The notes under the pieces are model-generated. The model was not told the origin of the DNA. It did no database searches and was given only the letters and a program-made list of their open reading frames with translations. The translations under genes and the position numbers were made by a program. Of a stretch of 51,199 bases of DNA, positions 17,623-26,004 are shown piece by piece; position 1 is the first letter of the stretch, and each line of letters opens with the position of its first letter. The stretch is from Herminiimonas sp. (GTDB lineage: Bacteria > Pseudomonadota > Gammaproteobacteria > Burkholderiales > Burkholderiaceae_D): the NCBI GenBank assembly GCA_027310305.1, contig DAIDBD010000009.1:1-51199 (forward strand), read 5' to 3'.

Positions 17623-19119
17623 TCAAGGACGCGGCGAACCCGGGATCGGCGCTTTCATGTACGGGAAGGCGGCATCGAAAAAGGTGCTGTCGACATAGGC
17701 GCCGTCCGTGAAATCAAGACTGCCGGCAGCAGCCTGGTCGGGTGTGCAGCCGATGTTCAGCTTGCACAGACGGCCCATTGCAACGCGCAATGTGATGTCG
17801 ACTACGTCGTCGCCCAGTCGACGGCCATTAGGAAAGCCGGCATTGTCGCCGCCGATCACGCCAAGCCGGTTTTGCGTGGCACTGACTGGCGTCGTGGTGT
17901 TCAGGCGCAGCATTTCCGATGCAACCACATTGGCCGGTTTGTTGATGCCGGGCACGCCGGTCAGGAACGCGGTCACCAGGTCGTTGCGCGGGAAGTTGGT
18001 CGGGGCTTTCGCGCCGGCGCTGCCGTACAGTATTTCAACCAATGCCGGGAAGGTCGGGTTGGTCACATAGTCGATGAACTGGCCGTCGCCGCTTGGCTTG
18101 CTGGCATTGAACTGATCCTTGTCCTTCAAGCCGATCACCACTTCGTTCACCAGCGGCATGCCCAAGCGCGATACCTGCGCCCATGCGCCGCCTTCCTTGG
18201 AAGCCGCGCCGCCTTTTGGCGATGGGTTAATCAATTGGCCCTGACGCACGCTGGCAGTGGTCCATGCGCCGATGACCGGTTCGGTGCCGTTGGTCAGGCA
18301 GGCGATCGGCACTTCCATTGAAATTGCGGTGACGTTCTTGTCGGCCAGATCGTCTTTTTCGGCTTTTTCCGCATTCGGATCGAACGCGGTGGCGGGCGCC
18401 TTGATATTGATCAGGTCGAAGGTTTCGCCGAGATTGACGACGAACGGATCCTTGCGCTGGCCGACGAACACGCGGCCTTGCGTGCTGCAACCTGGAATAT
18501 TGACGGTGTAGATATGCTGGTTGGCGTAAGCCGGGTAATCCTTGATGGATTTGTTGCCGATGTTGTCGACCGGTTTGTCGAACGTGGTGCCGCCGGCCGC
18601 ATTGGCCACCAGTTGACGAGAGCCGGCTGCCGCGCGCCGGTCGCCGTTGATGACCGAGATGGTGTAGGTTTCACGCACGTTCAGCGCAGGCGATGCGACC
18701 GTGTTGATATCGGATGCGCCGTTGATGACGAGCGGTATCGAAACCTTCTTGCCGCCAACCGTCAGTTGCGTGTCGCGGTTCTCGTTGTTGAAGCGGAACT
18801 GATAAGTGATGTCTTCCTTGCCGTCGCCGTTATTGTCGATATGGATTTCGTACAACGCGTCCGGATCCATCTGGAAATAATTCGGGCCGCCGTACGGATC
18901 TTGCAGCGGAACGTAATTAGCGACCAGGGTAACGAAGCCTGAACGGCCCGCTTCGGTGCTGCGGAACATGTACAGGTCGGTCGCATCGACTTTCGGCATG
19001 CGGGTAATGAACGGTGCTTCACGGTGGCTGGACGCGGCTGCCGGCAGGCTGACGAGCCCCACGAGCGTGCTGGCCACCAGCGATGCGCCCAATGTATATT
19101 TGCTGATCGAACTAGGCAT
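17623..19119 (-). CDS. DUF4331 domain-containing secreted protein (copy B)
   Basis: Protein of 498 residues, signal peptide ending near LPAAASS, then SSHREAPFITRMPKVDATDLYMFRSTEAGR, the DUF4331 signature. It is closely similar over its full length to the copy at 15534-17042, including HIDNNGDGKEDITYQFRF, GCxxGRVFVGQRKDPF, EVPIACLT and GGDNAGFPNGRRLGDDVVDITLRVAMG. As the upstream member of the duplicated module it should have its own promoter in the 193-base gap at 19120-19312, which it shares divergently with srkA. Confidence 0.9.
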   Translation of the reverse strand: MPSSISKYTLGASLVASTLVGLVSLPAAASSHREAPFITRMPKVDATDLYMFRSTEAGRSGFVTLVANYVPLQDPYGGPNYFQMDPDALYEIHIDNNGDGKEDITYQFRFNNENRDTQLTVGGKKVSIPLVINGASDINTVASPALNVRETYTISVINGDRRAAAGSRQLVANAAGGTTFDKPVDNIGNKSIKDYPAYANQHIYTVNIPGCSTQGRVFVGQRKDPFVVNLGETFDLINIKAPATAFDPNAEKAEKDDLADKNVTAISMEVPIACLTNGTEPVIGAWTTASVRQGQLINPSPKGGAASKEGGAWAQVSRLGMPLVNEVVIGLKDKDQFNASKPSGDGQFIDYVTNPTFPALVEILYGSAGAKAPTNFPRNDLVTAFLTGVPGINKPANVVASEMLRLNTTTPVSATQNRLGVIGGDNAGFPNGRRLGDDVVDITLRVAMGRLCKLNIGCTPDQAAAGSLDFTDGAYVDSTFFDAAFPYMKAPIPGSPRP

Positions 19120-19312
19120 GACTGTCTCCTCAAGGAAAAATGGATCAAAGAAATCCGCAATTGCATTGAGTTATACGAACGACAATCACCGCCGGATTCA
19201 GACGGATTCAATTTTTTTGAAAAAATTTGCAATCAGCTTTCAAGTGCATTTTGTAAAGATGTTTTACCTCCGGCTGTGAACAAGATTGCCGCCGCCCCGT
19301 ACAATGGCAAGC

Positions 19313-20302
19313 ATGAATTCAACCGCCGCCCCATCTTTTGCAACGCTTGCTCCGGACCTGGTCCTCGCTGCGCTCGACAGCGTCGGCCTGTACAGCGACG
19401 GCCGTCTGCTGGCGCTCAACAGTTACGAGAACCGGGTCTATCAGATCGGCATGGAGCAGGGGCCGCCGCTGGTCGCGAAGTTCTATCGGCCCGCCCGCTG
19501 GACCGACGCCGCAATCCTGGAAGAACATGCGTTCGTGCATGAACTGGTCGAACGCGAGATACCGGTGGTGCCGGCGTTATTGCTGTCGGACCAGACGCTG
19601 CATCGATTCGGCGGCTTTCGCTTCGCCGTTTTCGCCAGGCATGGCGGCCGTGCGCCGGAGCTGGAAGACCGGGCGACGCTGGAATGGATGGGGCGCTTCA
19701 TCGGCCGCATTCATGCGGTCGGCGCGCTGCAACCGTTTCGCGAAAGACCCACGCTCGATATCGCCGGTTTCGGCGAACAGCCGCGCGACTACTTGCTGGC
19801 GCACGGCTTTATTCCCGACGAGCTGGACGCCGCGTACCGCAGCGTCGTGGCGCAGGCGCTGGACGGCGTGCGGCACTGCTTCGAGCGCGCCGGCGCTGTA
19901 TCCGTCCTGCGCCTGCATGGCGATTGCCACTGCGGCAATGTCCTGTGGACCGATGCCGGGCCGCATTTCGTCGATTTCGACGATAGCCGGATGGGGCCGG
20001 CGGTGCAGGATTTATGGATGCTGCTATCAGGCGAGCGCGCCGACATGGTGCGGCAACTGTCCGATCTATTGGCCGGCTACGAAGATTTTTTCGATTTCGA
20101 TCCGCGCGAATTGCATCTGATCGAAGCGCTGCGCACATTACGGCTGATCCATTATTCGGCATGGCTGGCGCTGCGCTGGGACGATCCCGCCTTCCCGGTT
20201 GCATTTCCCTGGTTTAACACGCAGCGTTACTGGCAGGATCGGATTCTTGAATTGCGCGAACAGATTGCGTTGATGGATGAAGCGCCGCTGTGGTCGGCTT
20301 GA
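19313..20302 (+). CDS. srkA: Stress response serine/threonine protein kinase (YihE/SrkA family)
   Basis: Protein of 329 residues from the ATG at 19313; an upstream start at 19286 adds nine residues and is less likely. SrkA (YihE, RdoA) is a choline-kinase-like protein kinase that protects against programmed-death pathways and envelope stress in E. coli. Seen: ALDSVGLYSDGRLLALNSYENRVYQIG opening, the invariant Lys in LVAKFYRPARW, the catalytic loop LRLHGDCHCGNVLW and metal-binding HFVDFDDSRMGPAVQDLWMLL. Downstream (20303-20485) is non-coding apart from a short tandem repeat. Confidence 0.95.
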   Translation: MNSTAAPSFATLAPDLVLAALDSVGLYSDGRLLALNSYENRVYQIGMEQGPPLVAKFYRPARWTDAAILEEHAFVHELVEREIPVVPALLLSDQTLHRFGGFRFAVFARHGGRAPELEDRATLEWMGRFIGRIHAVGALQPFRERPTLDIAGFGEQPRDYLLAHGFIPDELDAAYRSVVAQALDGVRHCFERAGAVSVLRLHGDCHCGNVLWTDAGPHFVDFDDSRMGPAVQDLWMLLSGERADMVRQLSDLLAGYEDFFDFDPRELHLIEALRTLRLIHYSAWLALRWDDPAFPVAFPWFNTQRYWQDRILELREQIALMDEAPLWSA

Positions 20303-20370
20303 TTGAAATAGTCGAGGTTATGTGCGTTCATTCATTCGCAAGCGACGGCAACCTTTTTGTATGACGGCAC

Positions 20371-20396
20371 GCTTGAATAGGTAGCTTGAATAGGTA
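20371..20396. repeat. 13-bp tandem duplication
   Basis: GCTTGAATAGGTA occurs twice head to tail without spacer in the gap between srkA and the convergent EamA-like gene. It is probably a replication-slippage product; no function suggested. Confidence 0.7.
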
Positions 20397-20485
20397 TTCA
20401 GGATTTCCATTCGACTCCGCAGCGCACTTGATATGGCAATCCATGACCACGCAGATTTCCTTGATCGCTTTGAAAGCCGAAAAAA

Positions 20486-20857
20486 TCAACTGCGGGCCAG
20501 CAAAACGATTCCAACCATAATTACGCTAATCGCCAGCAGGCGTTGCAGCGAAATTATCTCGCCCAGAAAATACCAGGCGCCGGCGGCATTGATGATGTAG
20601 CCCAGCGAAAGCATCGGATATGCAATCGTCACATCGACCCGCGACAGTCCTATGATCCAAACAAAAACGCCAATGGCATAACAAGCCAGTCCGGCAATGA
20701 TCGGCAATTGCGTTACCAGTTTCGCGGCAATGTCAAGCCAGTTCTCCGTCGTGAAATGAATCGCGCCTACAGAATTGGTTCCCATTTTGAGCAGCAGTTG
20801 CGCGATGGCGTTCAAACATATGCCGATGCCGATGAAGCCGAAGGTGCTTGCATTCAT
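20486..20857 (-). CDS. Small EamA/SMR-type membrane protein (ArnE/ArnF-like)
   Basis: Protein of 123 residues from the ATG at 20857, four bases after the stop of the GT39 gene, so probably coupled. Four hydrophobic segments fit a 4-TM half-EamA protein; the conserved pieces are LLKMGTNS, SRVDVTIAYPMLSLGYIINAAGAWYFLGE and VGIVLLARS. ArnE/ArnF subunits flip undecaprenyl-phosphate-linked aminoarabinose in the inner membrane. Next to an ArnT-like transferase, a role in moving a lipid-linked sugar is a reasonable inference, but the sugar is unknown. Confidence 0.85.
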   Translation of the reverse strand: MNASTFGFIGIGICLNAIAQLLLKMGTNSVGAIHFTTENWLDIAAKLVTQLPIIAGLACYAIGVFVWIIGLSRVDVTIAYPMLSLGYIINAAGAWYFLGEIISLQRLLAISVIMVGIVLLARS

Positions 20858-20861
20858 CGAA

Positions 20862-22523
20862 TTATCTTTCCTGCTCATTGGTGACGACGATGCGGCGAGG
20901 ATCTTGCGTGATGATTCGCATCGGTACGCCGCGCTTTTGCAACTCCGCAAAAATATCGGGCCGCAGAATCGCGATTGCCTTGCTGCCATTGACATGGCCG
21001 GCTTGCCATTTTTCGATGAAGGTTTCCAGATCCGGCAGCCATAACTGCGGTTCCTGCTTCAAGCCGAACGCCATTTCATCCGCCTGGCCGACCAGGATCA
21101 ATGTATGGCGCAGGTAGAATGGCAGCGATTGTTCATACAGGCCGACCGAATATATCGGGGTCCGCGGTGTCAGTTCTGCTGCAATAGCCGGTACGTGCAA
21201 TACTCCTGCCTTGTAACGCCCAAGCGGCTCGTGCCCCAGCATCAGGATCTGACCGCTTGCAAATCCTGTTGTCGCCAACAGTGCAAGAGCCCACTCCCGG
21301 CGGCGCCGCGCCAGCGATGCGGCGCTCAAGCCGCCTACTAGCATCAACGCACCGGCGGCGACAATCCATGGCACATAAGCCTGATAAAGCGGGACTTCGT
21401 ACGCTCCTTTGGCAAGCGCAGGGATTCTTGCCGTGAAAGCCAACCCGACTGCGCCGGCTAATGCATTCATGCCGGCCGTTACGACCAGCACTTTGTGAGA
21501 CGCCTGTTCCAGATAGCATGCGATTAGCAGCGCCAGTGCCGGAAAGATGGGCAGGATGTATGAAGGCAACTTGGAACTGGAAATGCTGAAAAAGAAGAAA
21601 ATGAACATGCTCCAAATGAGCAGCATTTTTTTGGGCTGGAAACCGTCAGTTTTTTCTCGTCGGGCACTCCATAAACTTTGCACCAGCACGCCAAGCCAAG
21701 GCACGATTCCCAGTAGCAGGATAGGAATAAAATAATACCAAGGGCCTGCGCGGTGGTGGGCTTTGCTGGTAAATCGCTCGAAGTGTTCGTAAATGAAAAA
21801 GTAACGCGGAAATTCGGGATTTTTCAGGGATACCAGCACAAACCATGGTGTCGCGATGGCGAAAAAAATCAGTAGACCGGGACCAAAATGCAGCCGCTTC
21901 CAAATCAGCCGATCCCGGGAAAGCAGTGTATACAGCACCAGTATTGCTCCCGGCAACACCACGCCGATCAGGCCTTTGGACAAGACAGCCAGGGCCATAC
22001 CGGCCCAGCAAGCCAGCATCCAGTTGCGGCGGCCTTGTGTATTTTCAGCATTTCGCTGCGCCAGAAGCAGCGCGCACAGCGTCAGCGTCATCATTCCCGC
22101 CAGACCCATATCGAGCGTATTGACATGGCCGAGTGCTGCCCATAGAAAACTGGATGCCAGCACCAGTCCGGCAATGAAGCCAACCCGTTCGTTAAACACG
22201 CGCCGCCCGGTATAAGCCGCAAGCATGATGCCAAATAGCCCCGACAATCCGGTCCATAAGCGCGCCTGCCATTCCCCAAGGCCAAATAGTTTAAAGGTCA
22301 GCGCATTCAGCCAGATTTGCAGCGGCGGCTTCTCAAAATATTTGATGCCATTGAGTCGAGTCGTGATCCAATCGCCACTGGCAACCATTTCCCGCGCCAT
22401 CTCGGCATAGCGTCCCTCATCGGTCGGGACCAGGGTGCGTGCTCCCAAAGCATAGAGCCAGACAAGGGAAAAGATAAAAAACAGGCCCCAAACAACGGGT
22501 CTGGATTTGTGCAGATCATTCAT
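20862..22523 (-). CDS. Glycosyltransferase family 39 protein (ArnT/PMT-like)
   Basis: Protein of 553 residues from the ATG at 22523. Multi-pass membrane enzyme using polyprenyl-phosphate sugars, acting on the periplasmic face. The N-terminal loop LVPTDEGRYAEMAREMVASGDW has the DE pair of the PMT/ArnT catalytic motif, and NGIKYFEKPPLQIW is the ArnT-type YxxKPPL segment; about a dozen hydrophobic segments follow, with a soluble C-terminal domain. ArnT itself adds aminoarabinose to lipid A, but no arn biosynthesis genes are present here, so the donor and acceptor are open. Confidence 0.9.
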   Translation of the reverse strand: MNDLHKSRPVVWGLFFIFSLVWLYALGARTLVPTDEGRYAEMAREMVASGDWITTRLNGIKYFEKPPLQIWLNALTFKLFGLGEWQARLWTGLSGLFGIMLAAYTGRRVFNERVGFIAGLVLASSFLWAALGHVNTLDMGLAGMMTLTLCALLLAQRNAENTQGRRNWMLACWAGMALAVLSKGLIGVVLPGAILVLYTLLSRDRLIWKRLHFGPGLLIFFAIATPWFVLVSLKNPEFPRYFFIYEHFERFTSKAHHRAGPWYYFIPILLLGIVPWLGVLVQSLWSARREKTDGFQPKKMLLIWSMFIFFFFSISSSKLPSYILPIFPALALLIACYLEQASHKVLVVTAGMNALAGAVGLAFTARIPALAKGAYEVPLYQAYVPWIVAAGALMLVGGLSAASLARRRREWALALLATTGFASGQILMLGHEPLGRYKAGVLHVPAIAAELTPRTPIYSVGLYEQSLPFYLRHTLILVGQADEMAFGLKQEPQLWLPDLETFIEKWQAGHVNGSKAIAILRPDIFAELQKRGVPMRIITQDPRRIVVTNEQER

Positions 22524-22665
22524 TATTGATTCGATCTTTCGATAGTTGGAAATAGAAAGGAATACTCGCTGACATGCCCTCGAACTGTTGCACGGCGCCT
22601 GGCCCGGACCCATGGCGGCATGCAAAGGTGCGCGCGAAACAGAATGCAATCTGGGTGGTGAACGG

Positions 22666-23538
22666 TCATTTTTTTCTTGCCGCCAGCAATAGCGATCCTC
22701 CCATGGGAAAAGACATTCCCTTTTTTATGAGAAATCGCTCAAGCGCCATGAACGAACTGAATAGGCGGTTGACGGGGCGGCTGACATTAAATCCTTCGTC
22801 GATGGCATCGTCTCTATCGGGATAAACATTTTGTATCAATCTGGAAATAATCATTAGCGGAAAAAGAAAAAAGACGAACGAACTGACATGTTCAACTTTG
22901 AATCCCGCACGTTCCACCTTGGCTACCAATTCCCGGCGAGTATAGCGTCGCTTGTGGCATGCGTATTCGTCGGTTGCACTCCAGAGAAAGGGATGTTGCG
23001 GGACCGTCAGGATAATTCCTCCTCCTCGCTTGCATGCGCGATGCATCTGCCGCAGTACTAGTTCATCTTCTTGAATGTGTTCGATTACATCGAAGGCGCC
23101 AACGATATCGAACTCCTCCTCAAACGGAATAACTCGTGCATCCATCTGGTAAAACGTTGCGTTGGGAACCTTGTTTGCTGCGTAACCTAATCCTTCAAAC
23201 GTTATTTCAGATCCAGACAGCGCGATTGCCGGAAAAGCATGATGGACGCCATTCAGGACAGCGCCGGTTCCGCAACCGATTTCCAGGAAATTTTGTATTC
23301 CTGGAAAATGAGTGCGTATCTTGTCCACGATCAGATCGTTCCTTGCCTTGAACCAGAAGTGAATATTCTCTATTTCGGTAAGGGCTGAAAAAGTGTTTGC
23401 ATTGAAGCCGTCATCAGTTCCCGAATTTTTTTGAACAAAAGAACGATATTTACTTTCTTTAACGGGAACAAAGTGGCACTGCGGGCATAACCATTCGGGC
23501 GAAACAAAACGTGCATTGCACCTGATGCATACTTGCAT
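22666..23538 (-). CDS. Class I SAM-dependent methyltransferase with N-terminal zinc ribbon
   Basis: Protein of 290 residues. It opens with a CxxC...CxxC zinc ribbon (MQVCIRCNARFVSPEWLCPQC), then a methyltransferase domain with motif I NFLEIGCGTGAVLNGV (about 80-95), the acidic motif in FDIVGAFDVIEHIQEDE and the post-motif GGGIILTVPQHPFLWS; a C-terminal hydrophobic patch (HVSSFVFFLFPLMIISRLIQ) may bind membrane. Such proteins often sit in surface-polysaccharide loci. It precedes the GT39 and EamA genes on the same strand, suggesting a small glycan-modification operon. Base composition is visibly more AT-rich than the flanking core genes. Confidence 0.85.
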   Translation of the reverse strand: MQVCIRCNARFVSPEWLCPQCHFVPVKESKYRSFVQKNSGTDDGFNANTFSALTEIENIHFWFKARNDLIVDKIRTHFPGIQNFLEIGCGTGAVLNGVHHAFPAIALSGSEITFEGLGYAANKVPNATFYQMDARVIPFEEEFDIVGAFDVIEHIQEDELVLRQMHRACKRGGGIILTVPQHPFLWSATDEYACHKRRYTRRELVAKVERAGFKVEHVSSFVFFLFPLMIISRLIQNVYPDRDDAIDEGFNVSRPVNRLFSSFMALERFLIKKGMSFPMGGSLLLAARKK

Positions 23539-23643
23539 AACTACCTCGCTAATAAATAAACACGTGACTTGCAGGTCGGCGCACGCAGGCGCTGGCCTGA
23601 CCGGACTTCATCCGTAAGGGATCAAGCTGGAAAATCGAGAGCG

Positions 23644-24210
23644 TTATTCGGGCGGGGCGTTAGGTGTGCAGCAGGACGTCATCATCAGTCGATAGACACG
23701 AATGCTTGCACTGGCTGCTGAAGCGATTCGTTTGAAGCAGAGAAGGGAGAGCGGGGGAAAATATAGGGCAGTGCAATACAAAAATACAAACGAAGCCAAA
23801 ATTTTTGCAATAGCAGCAGATAACAAGACTTCATCATCTGGCTCATCGCACGCCTCCAAGGAAGAAGCTGGCGCCTTATTGATAGTCCCTGACTTGACGT
23901 CGACTGGATAGCTGTCTGCATCGTCGGACACGACTCGCTGTTCTTGCAGATTGTTCCATTTTGGAGAGGCATGCGTACTCTTTTCATCCAAGTTGATTTC
24001 AAATTGATGGAACCATGCCGTGCAGCCAAGAAATTGAATTGCCCAGATCGCGAGCATAGCCCACAGCGCTGCTTTTTTTGACAAGCTGTTTCGTGGTGAG
24101 CAAAGGCTAAATATCATGATCGGAGGCAGATTGATTTGTCGCATCACAAGAGCTATGGCGGTGCGGTTTTCAATTATATCGATAGGCTCATAAAGCGCTT
24201 GATGGAACAA
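23644..24210 (-). CDS. Possible membrane protein, unrecognised
   Basis: An open frame of 188 codons; the true start could be the ATG at 24141 or 24117 since no clear ribosome binding site marks any of them. Two hydrophobic segments are visible (KKAALWAMLAIWAIQFLGCTAWFH and IAKILASFVFLYCTALYFPPLSLLCF) separated by a polar, acidic loop, and the tail ends MMTSCCTPNAPPE. This topology supports a real two-TM protein, but codon use is unlike neighbouring genes and the stretch is AT-rich. It may be a decayed or recently acquired gene. Confidence 0.4.
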   Translation of the reverse strand: MFHQALYEPIDIIENRTAIALVMRQINLPPIMIFSLCSPRNSLSKKAALWAMLAIWAIQFLGCTAWFHQFEINLDEKSTHASPKWNNLQEQRVVSDDADSYPVDVKSGTINKAPASSLEACDEPDDEVLLSAAIAKILASFVFLYCTALYFPPLSLLCFKRIASAASASIRVYRLMMTSCCTPNAPPE

Positions 24211-24366
24211 TTTACATTACGCTTGGCTTTCTGCCATTGTTACTATTATTGAGGAAAGCCATTTTCATGCGTCTTCAAAGCAGTGTCAATAACCGGATTG
24301 TATAAATTTCAACTAGAAATGCCTTTAGGATTAGATGCCGGCAAGCGCCGCAAACATTGGCGCAGA

Positions 24367-24497
24367 TGCATCCCTGGCAAAGCGCCGCCGTTTTTTGCCG
24401 GTTACACGCTGGTCACTGCATTGCCGGTTCCCGGCGTCGCAATTCTCACGTTGGCCACCGGTCCAATTTTCGGATTGTGGTGGGGAATATTTCCTAA
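24367..24497 (+). pseudogene. Remnant of a TVP38/TMEM64 (VTT domain) membrane protein gene
   Basis: Within an open frame running 24283-24600, only the piece PPFFAGYTLVTALPVPGVAILTLATGPIFGLWWGIF is recognisable: it matches the start of the VTT domain of YdjX/TVP38-family proteins (LVTALxxPGxxxLTLAxGxxFG). The frame then runs into sequence antisense to the beta-barrel protein gene, so the rest of the domain (normally a further ~150 residues) is gone. I read this as a truncated gene fragment. Confidence 0.6.
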
Positions 24498-25033
24498 CGC
24501 AGACGAATTTTCAGCTGCAGAGCGAGCGCGCCGTCAACGCGCGGCGCAATGGTTGGAATGTAGACCAGGTTCAAACCGGTATCCTGATCGAAGGCCTTGA
24601 AATGGTAGCTGACGATCGGCATGATCGACAGCGCGACTCTGCCGCCGCGTAATTTGGGATAGCCGTCGATCAGGCCGATCGCGGTGCCCAACCGGAAAGG
24701 CCCTACGCTTAACGGCGTCCATGCGTACTGAAGATAATGGGAAGTCCGACGCACGCTATTGCGATAAATTCCGGCCGCAATCGCATTGCTGTCGTCAAAA
24801 TATAGTTCTGCGCCGATGCCGGTATTTTTTTCGTTGTAACCGGCATCACGCTTGAAATGATACGACAGGAAGCCGCTGGTCAACCAGATCTGCGGCCCTT
24901 GTTCCGCCGGAGCGATCTGCCGGTCTGCCTGCGGCACCGGCGCATCAGCGGCGCGTACGCTGAAAGAGAGCGGCAGGAAAATCAGGAAAAGGAAAAGTTT
25001 GACACTTGGACAATGTCTGGATATATTGTTCAT
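24494..25033 (-). CDS. Predicted outer-membrane beta-barrel-like protein
   Basis: Protein of 179 residues with a signal peptide (SVKLFLFLIFLPLSFSVRAADA). The mature protein shows alternating amphipathic strands and glycines (IWLTSGFLSYHFKRDAGYNEKNTGIGAELYFDD; LRGGRVALSIMPIVSYHFKAF; GALALQLKIRLR) and ends in an aromatic/hydrophobic-Arg strand, as small outer-membrane barrels do. I recall related hypothetical proteins in Burkholderiales but no assigned function; a PagP-like fold is only a possibility. Its 3' end abuts the TVP38 remnant, and its first codons overlap the promoter of the predicted small RNA on the other strand. Confidence 0.65.
   Translation of the reverse strand: MNNISRHCPSVKLFLFLIFLPLSFSVRAADAPVPQADRQIAPAEQGPQIWLTSGFLSYHFKRDAGYNEKNTGIGAELYFDDSNAIAAGIYRNSVRRTSHYLQYAWTPLSVGPFRLGTAIGLIDGYPKLRGGRVALSIMPIVSYHFKAFDQDTGLNLVYIPTIAPRVDGALALQLKIRLR
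24999..25027 (+). promoter_or_regulatory. Near-consensus sigma-70 promoter for a predicted small RNA
   Basis: TTGACA (24999-25004), a 17-nt spacer, then TATATT (25022-25027): a perfect -35 and a 5/6 -10 at ideal spacing. Transcription would start near 25034. No plus-strand open reading frame of any size follows before the terminator at 25081. Confidence 0.65.
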
Positions 25034-25119
25034 AACATAATCTCTGTTTAGCGATGGGGTTTATGTTGATGTACGGCTTCAAAGCCCCGTTCGGTTGCCG
25101 CCGAGCGGGGCTTTTCTTT
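25034..25119 (+). ncRNA. Predicted small regulatory RNA, about 85 nt
   Basis: The stretch begins 7 nt after the -10 box of a strong promoter and ends at a strong intrinsic terminator with a UUUUCUUUU tail. The ~47 nt before the terminator stem is largely unpaired and contains GCGAUGGGGUUUAUG, a plausible seed region. I cannot assign it to a named RNA family. It sits in the 366-base gap between the beta-barrel gene and the one-TM protein gene, divergent from the former. The rest of that gap (25218-25399) holds only an imperfect inverted repeat, CCGC-ATTTTTC / GAAAAAT-GCGG, at about 25351-25382. Confidence 0.55.
25081..25119 (+). terminator. Strong Rho-independent terminator of the predicted small RNA
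   Basis: AAAGCCCCG (25081-25089) pairs with CGGGGCTTT (25106-25114); the inner TCGG/CCGA pairing extends the stem. The tail is TTTTCTTTT on the plus strand. The opposite strand has only a TTT tail, so plus-strand termination is favoured. Confidence 0.8.
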
Positions 25120-25192
25120 TGCGCTGATTGCTGCACAATCTTGCCGGTTGCCGCCGATCGGATCGATGCTTTTTAATGCGTTAAAGCGATTG

Positions 25193-25217
25193 CGGTCGCC
25201 GCCGCGACCGTTTTTTT
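25193..25217 (+). terminator. Second plus-strand terminator
   Basis: CGGTCGC (25193-25199), loop CGCC, GCGACCG (25204-25210), then seven T. It is an excellent intrinsic terminator 75 bases after the first, with no gene between. The segment CGGTTGCCGCCGA of the first hairpin recurs at 25145-25157, so part of this stretch may be a duplication. Confidence 0.75.
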
Positions 25218-25399
25218 ATTTTCCGGTATTTAAGTTCGTGCGTCACCAATTCAATGCGCCAAAGCATCAGTCCTGTTGACTATTAACATCACAGTTATGT
25301 GTCTGGCATTTGGCGATTTAATAACGTGCTTCAATGCGAACGCGCATCGACCGCTATTTTTCATCGGCGGGAAAAATGGCGGGGAAAAGAAGAGTGTCG

Positions 25400-25954
25400 T
25401 TAGACGTTCTTGCTGTTGTCGGAATGATTTTTTTCCTGAATTGAAATGGACGCTTCTTCGAACGTCGTCCAGGAAGTTTCCATCACGTCGGCTTTCGGCA
25501 GATGCCGATAATGCGTCAAGCCCTCGGTGATGTAGTCATCATCATCGGCTGTCCGGTCCCTTGCTTTGGCAGGATCTCCCGGCATCATCCCGATCTGCGC
25601 TTCTTTCCCGATCGGGAAGCGCCAATACACCTTGTCCAGATCCAGGCCATGCAGGTTATGCACCAGATCGCGCAGCGTGGATTCAATGATATGCGACAGG
25701 CGGAATCGCTTCATCGGCTCGGATTCGATGAACGCCGTGAAGCGTTTCGTGCCCGTTATTCTCATGCAGGTAACCGAAACATCCACTCTGCTTTTGCGGA
25801 AGTATTCGACGATTGTGCCGGCAATCGCGGCGGCATTGCGTGCTTCGCGCCACTTCCTGAAGCGGAGGATCAGCATATGGACGAGGATGACGCCACCGCC
25901 CGCCAGGAGCAGATAGAAATTTTTCAAGTCGAATAGATCAGTTGGAAAACGCAT
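25400..25954 (-). CDS. Hypothetical single-TM membrane protein
   Basis: Protein of 184 residues from the ATG at 25954 (MRFPTDLFDLKNFYLLLAGGGVILVHMLILRFRKW). One N-terminal membrane segment (about 13-30) followed by a basic stretch and a soluble domain of ~140 residues that looks alpha/beta (RVDVSVTCMRITGTKRFTAFIES; MKRFRLSHIIESTLRDLVHNLHGLDLDKVYWRFPI); the cytoplasmic side is likely for the C-terminus by the positive-inside rule. Not recognised as a named family. It may be cotranscribed with the DUF4198 gene 50 bases upstream. Confidence 0.65.
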   Translation of the reverse strand: MRFPTDLFDLKNFYLLLAGGGVILVHMLILRFRKWREARNAAAIAGTIVEYFRKSRVDVSVTCMRITGTKRFTAFIESEPMKRFRLSHIIESTLRDLVHNLHGLDLDKVYWRFPIGKEAQIGMMPGDPAKARDRTADDDDYITEGLTHYRHLPKADVMETSWTTFEEASISIQEKNHSDNSKNV

Positions 25955-26004
25955 CGCTGTTCGCTCCTTGTTCAATGATGAAAACTTCGCGACGATCCGG
26001 AATG

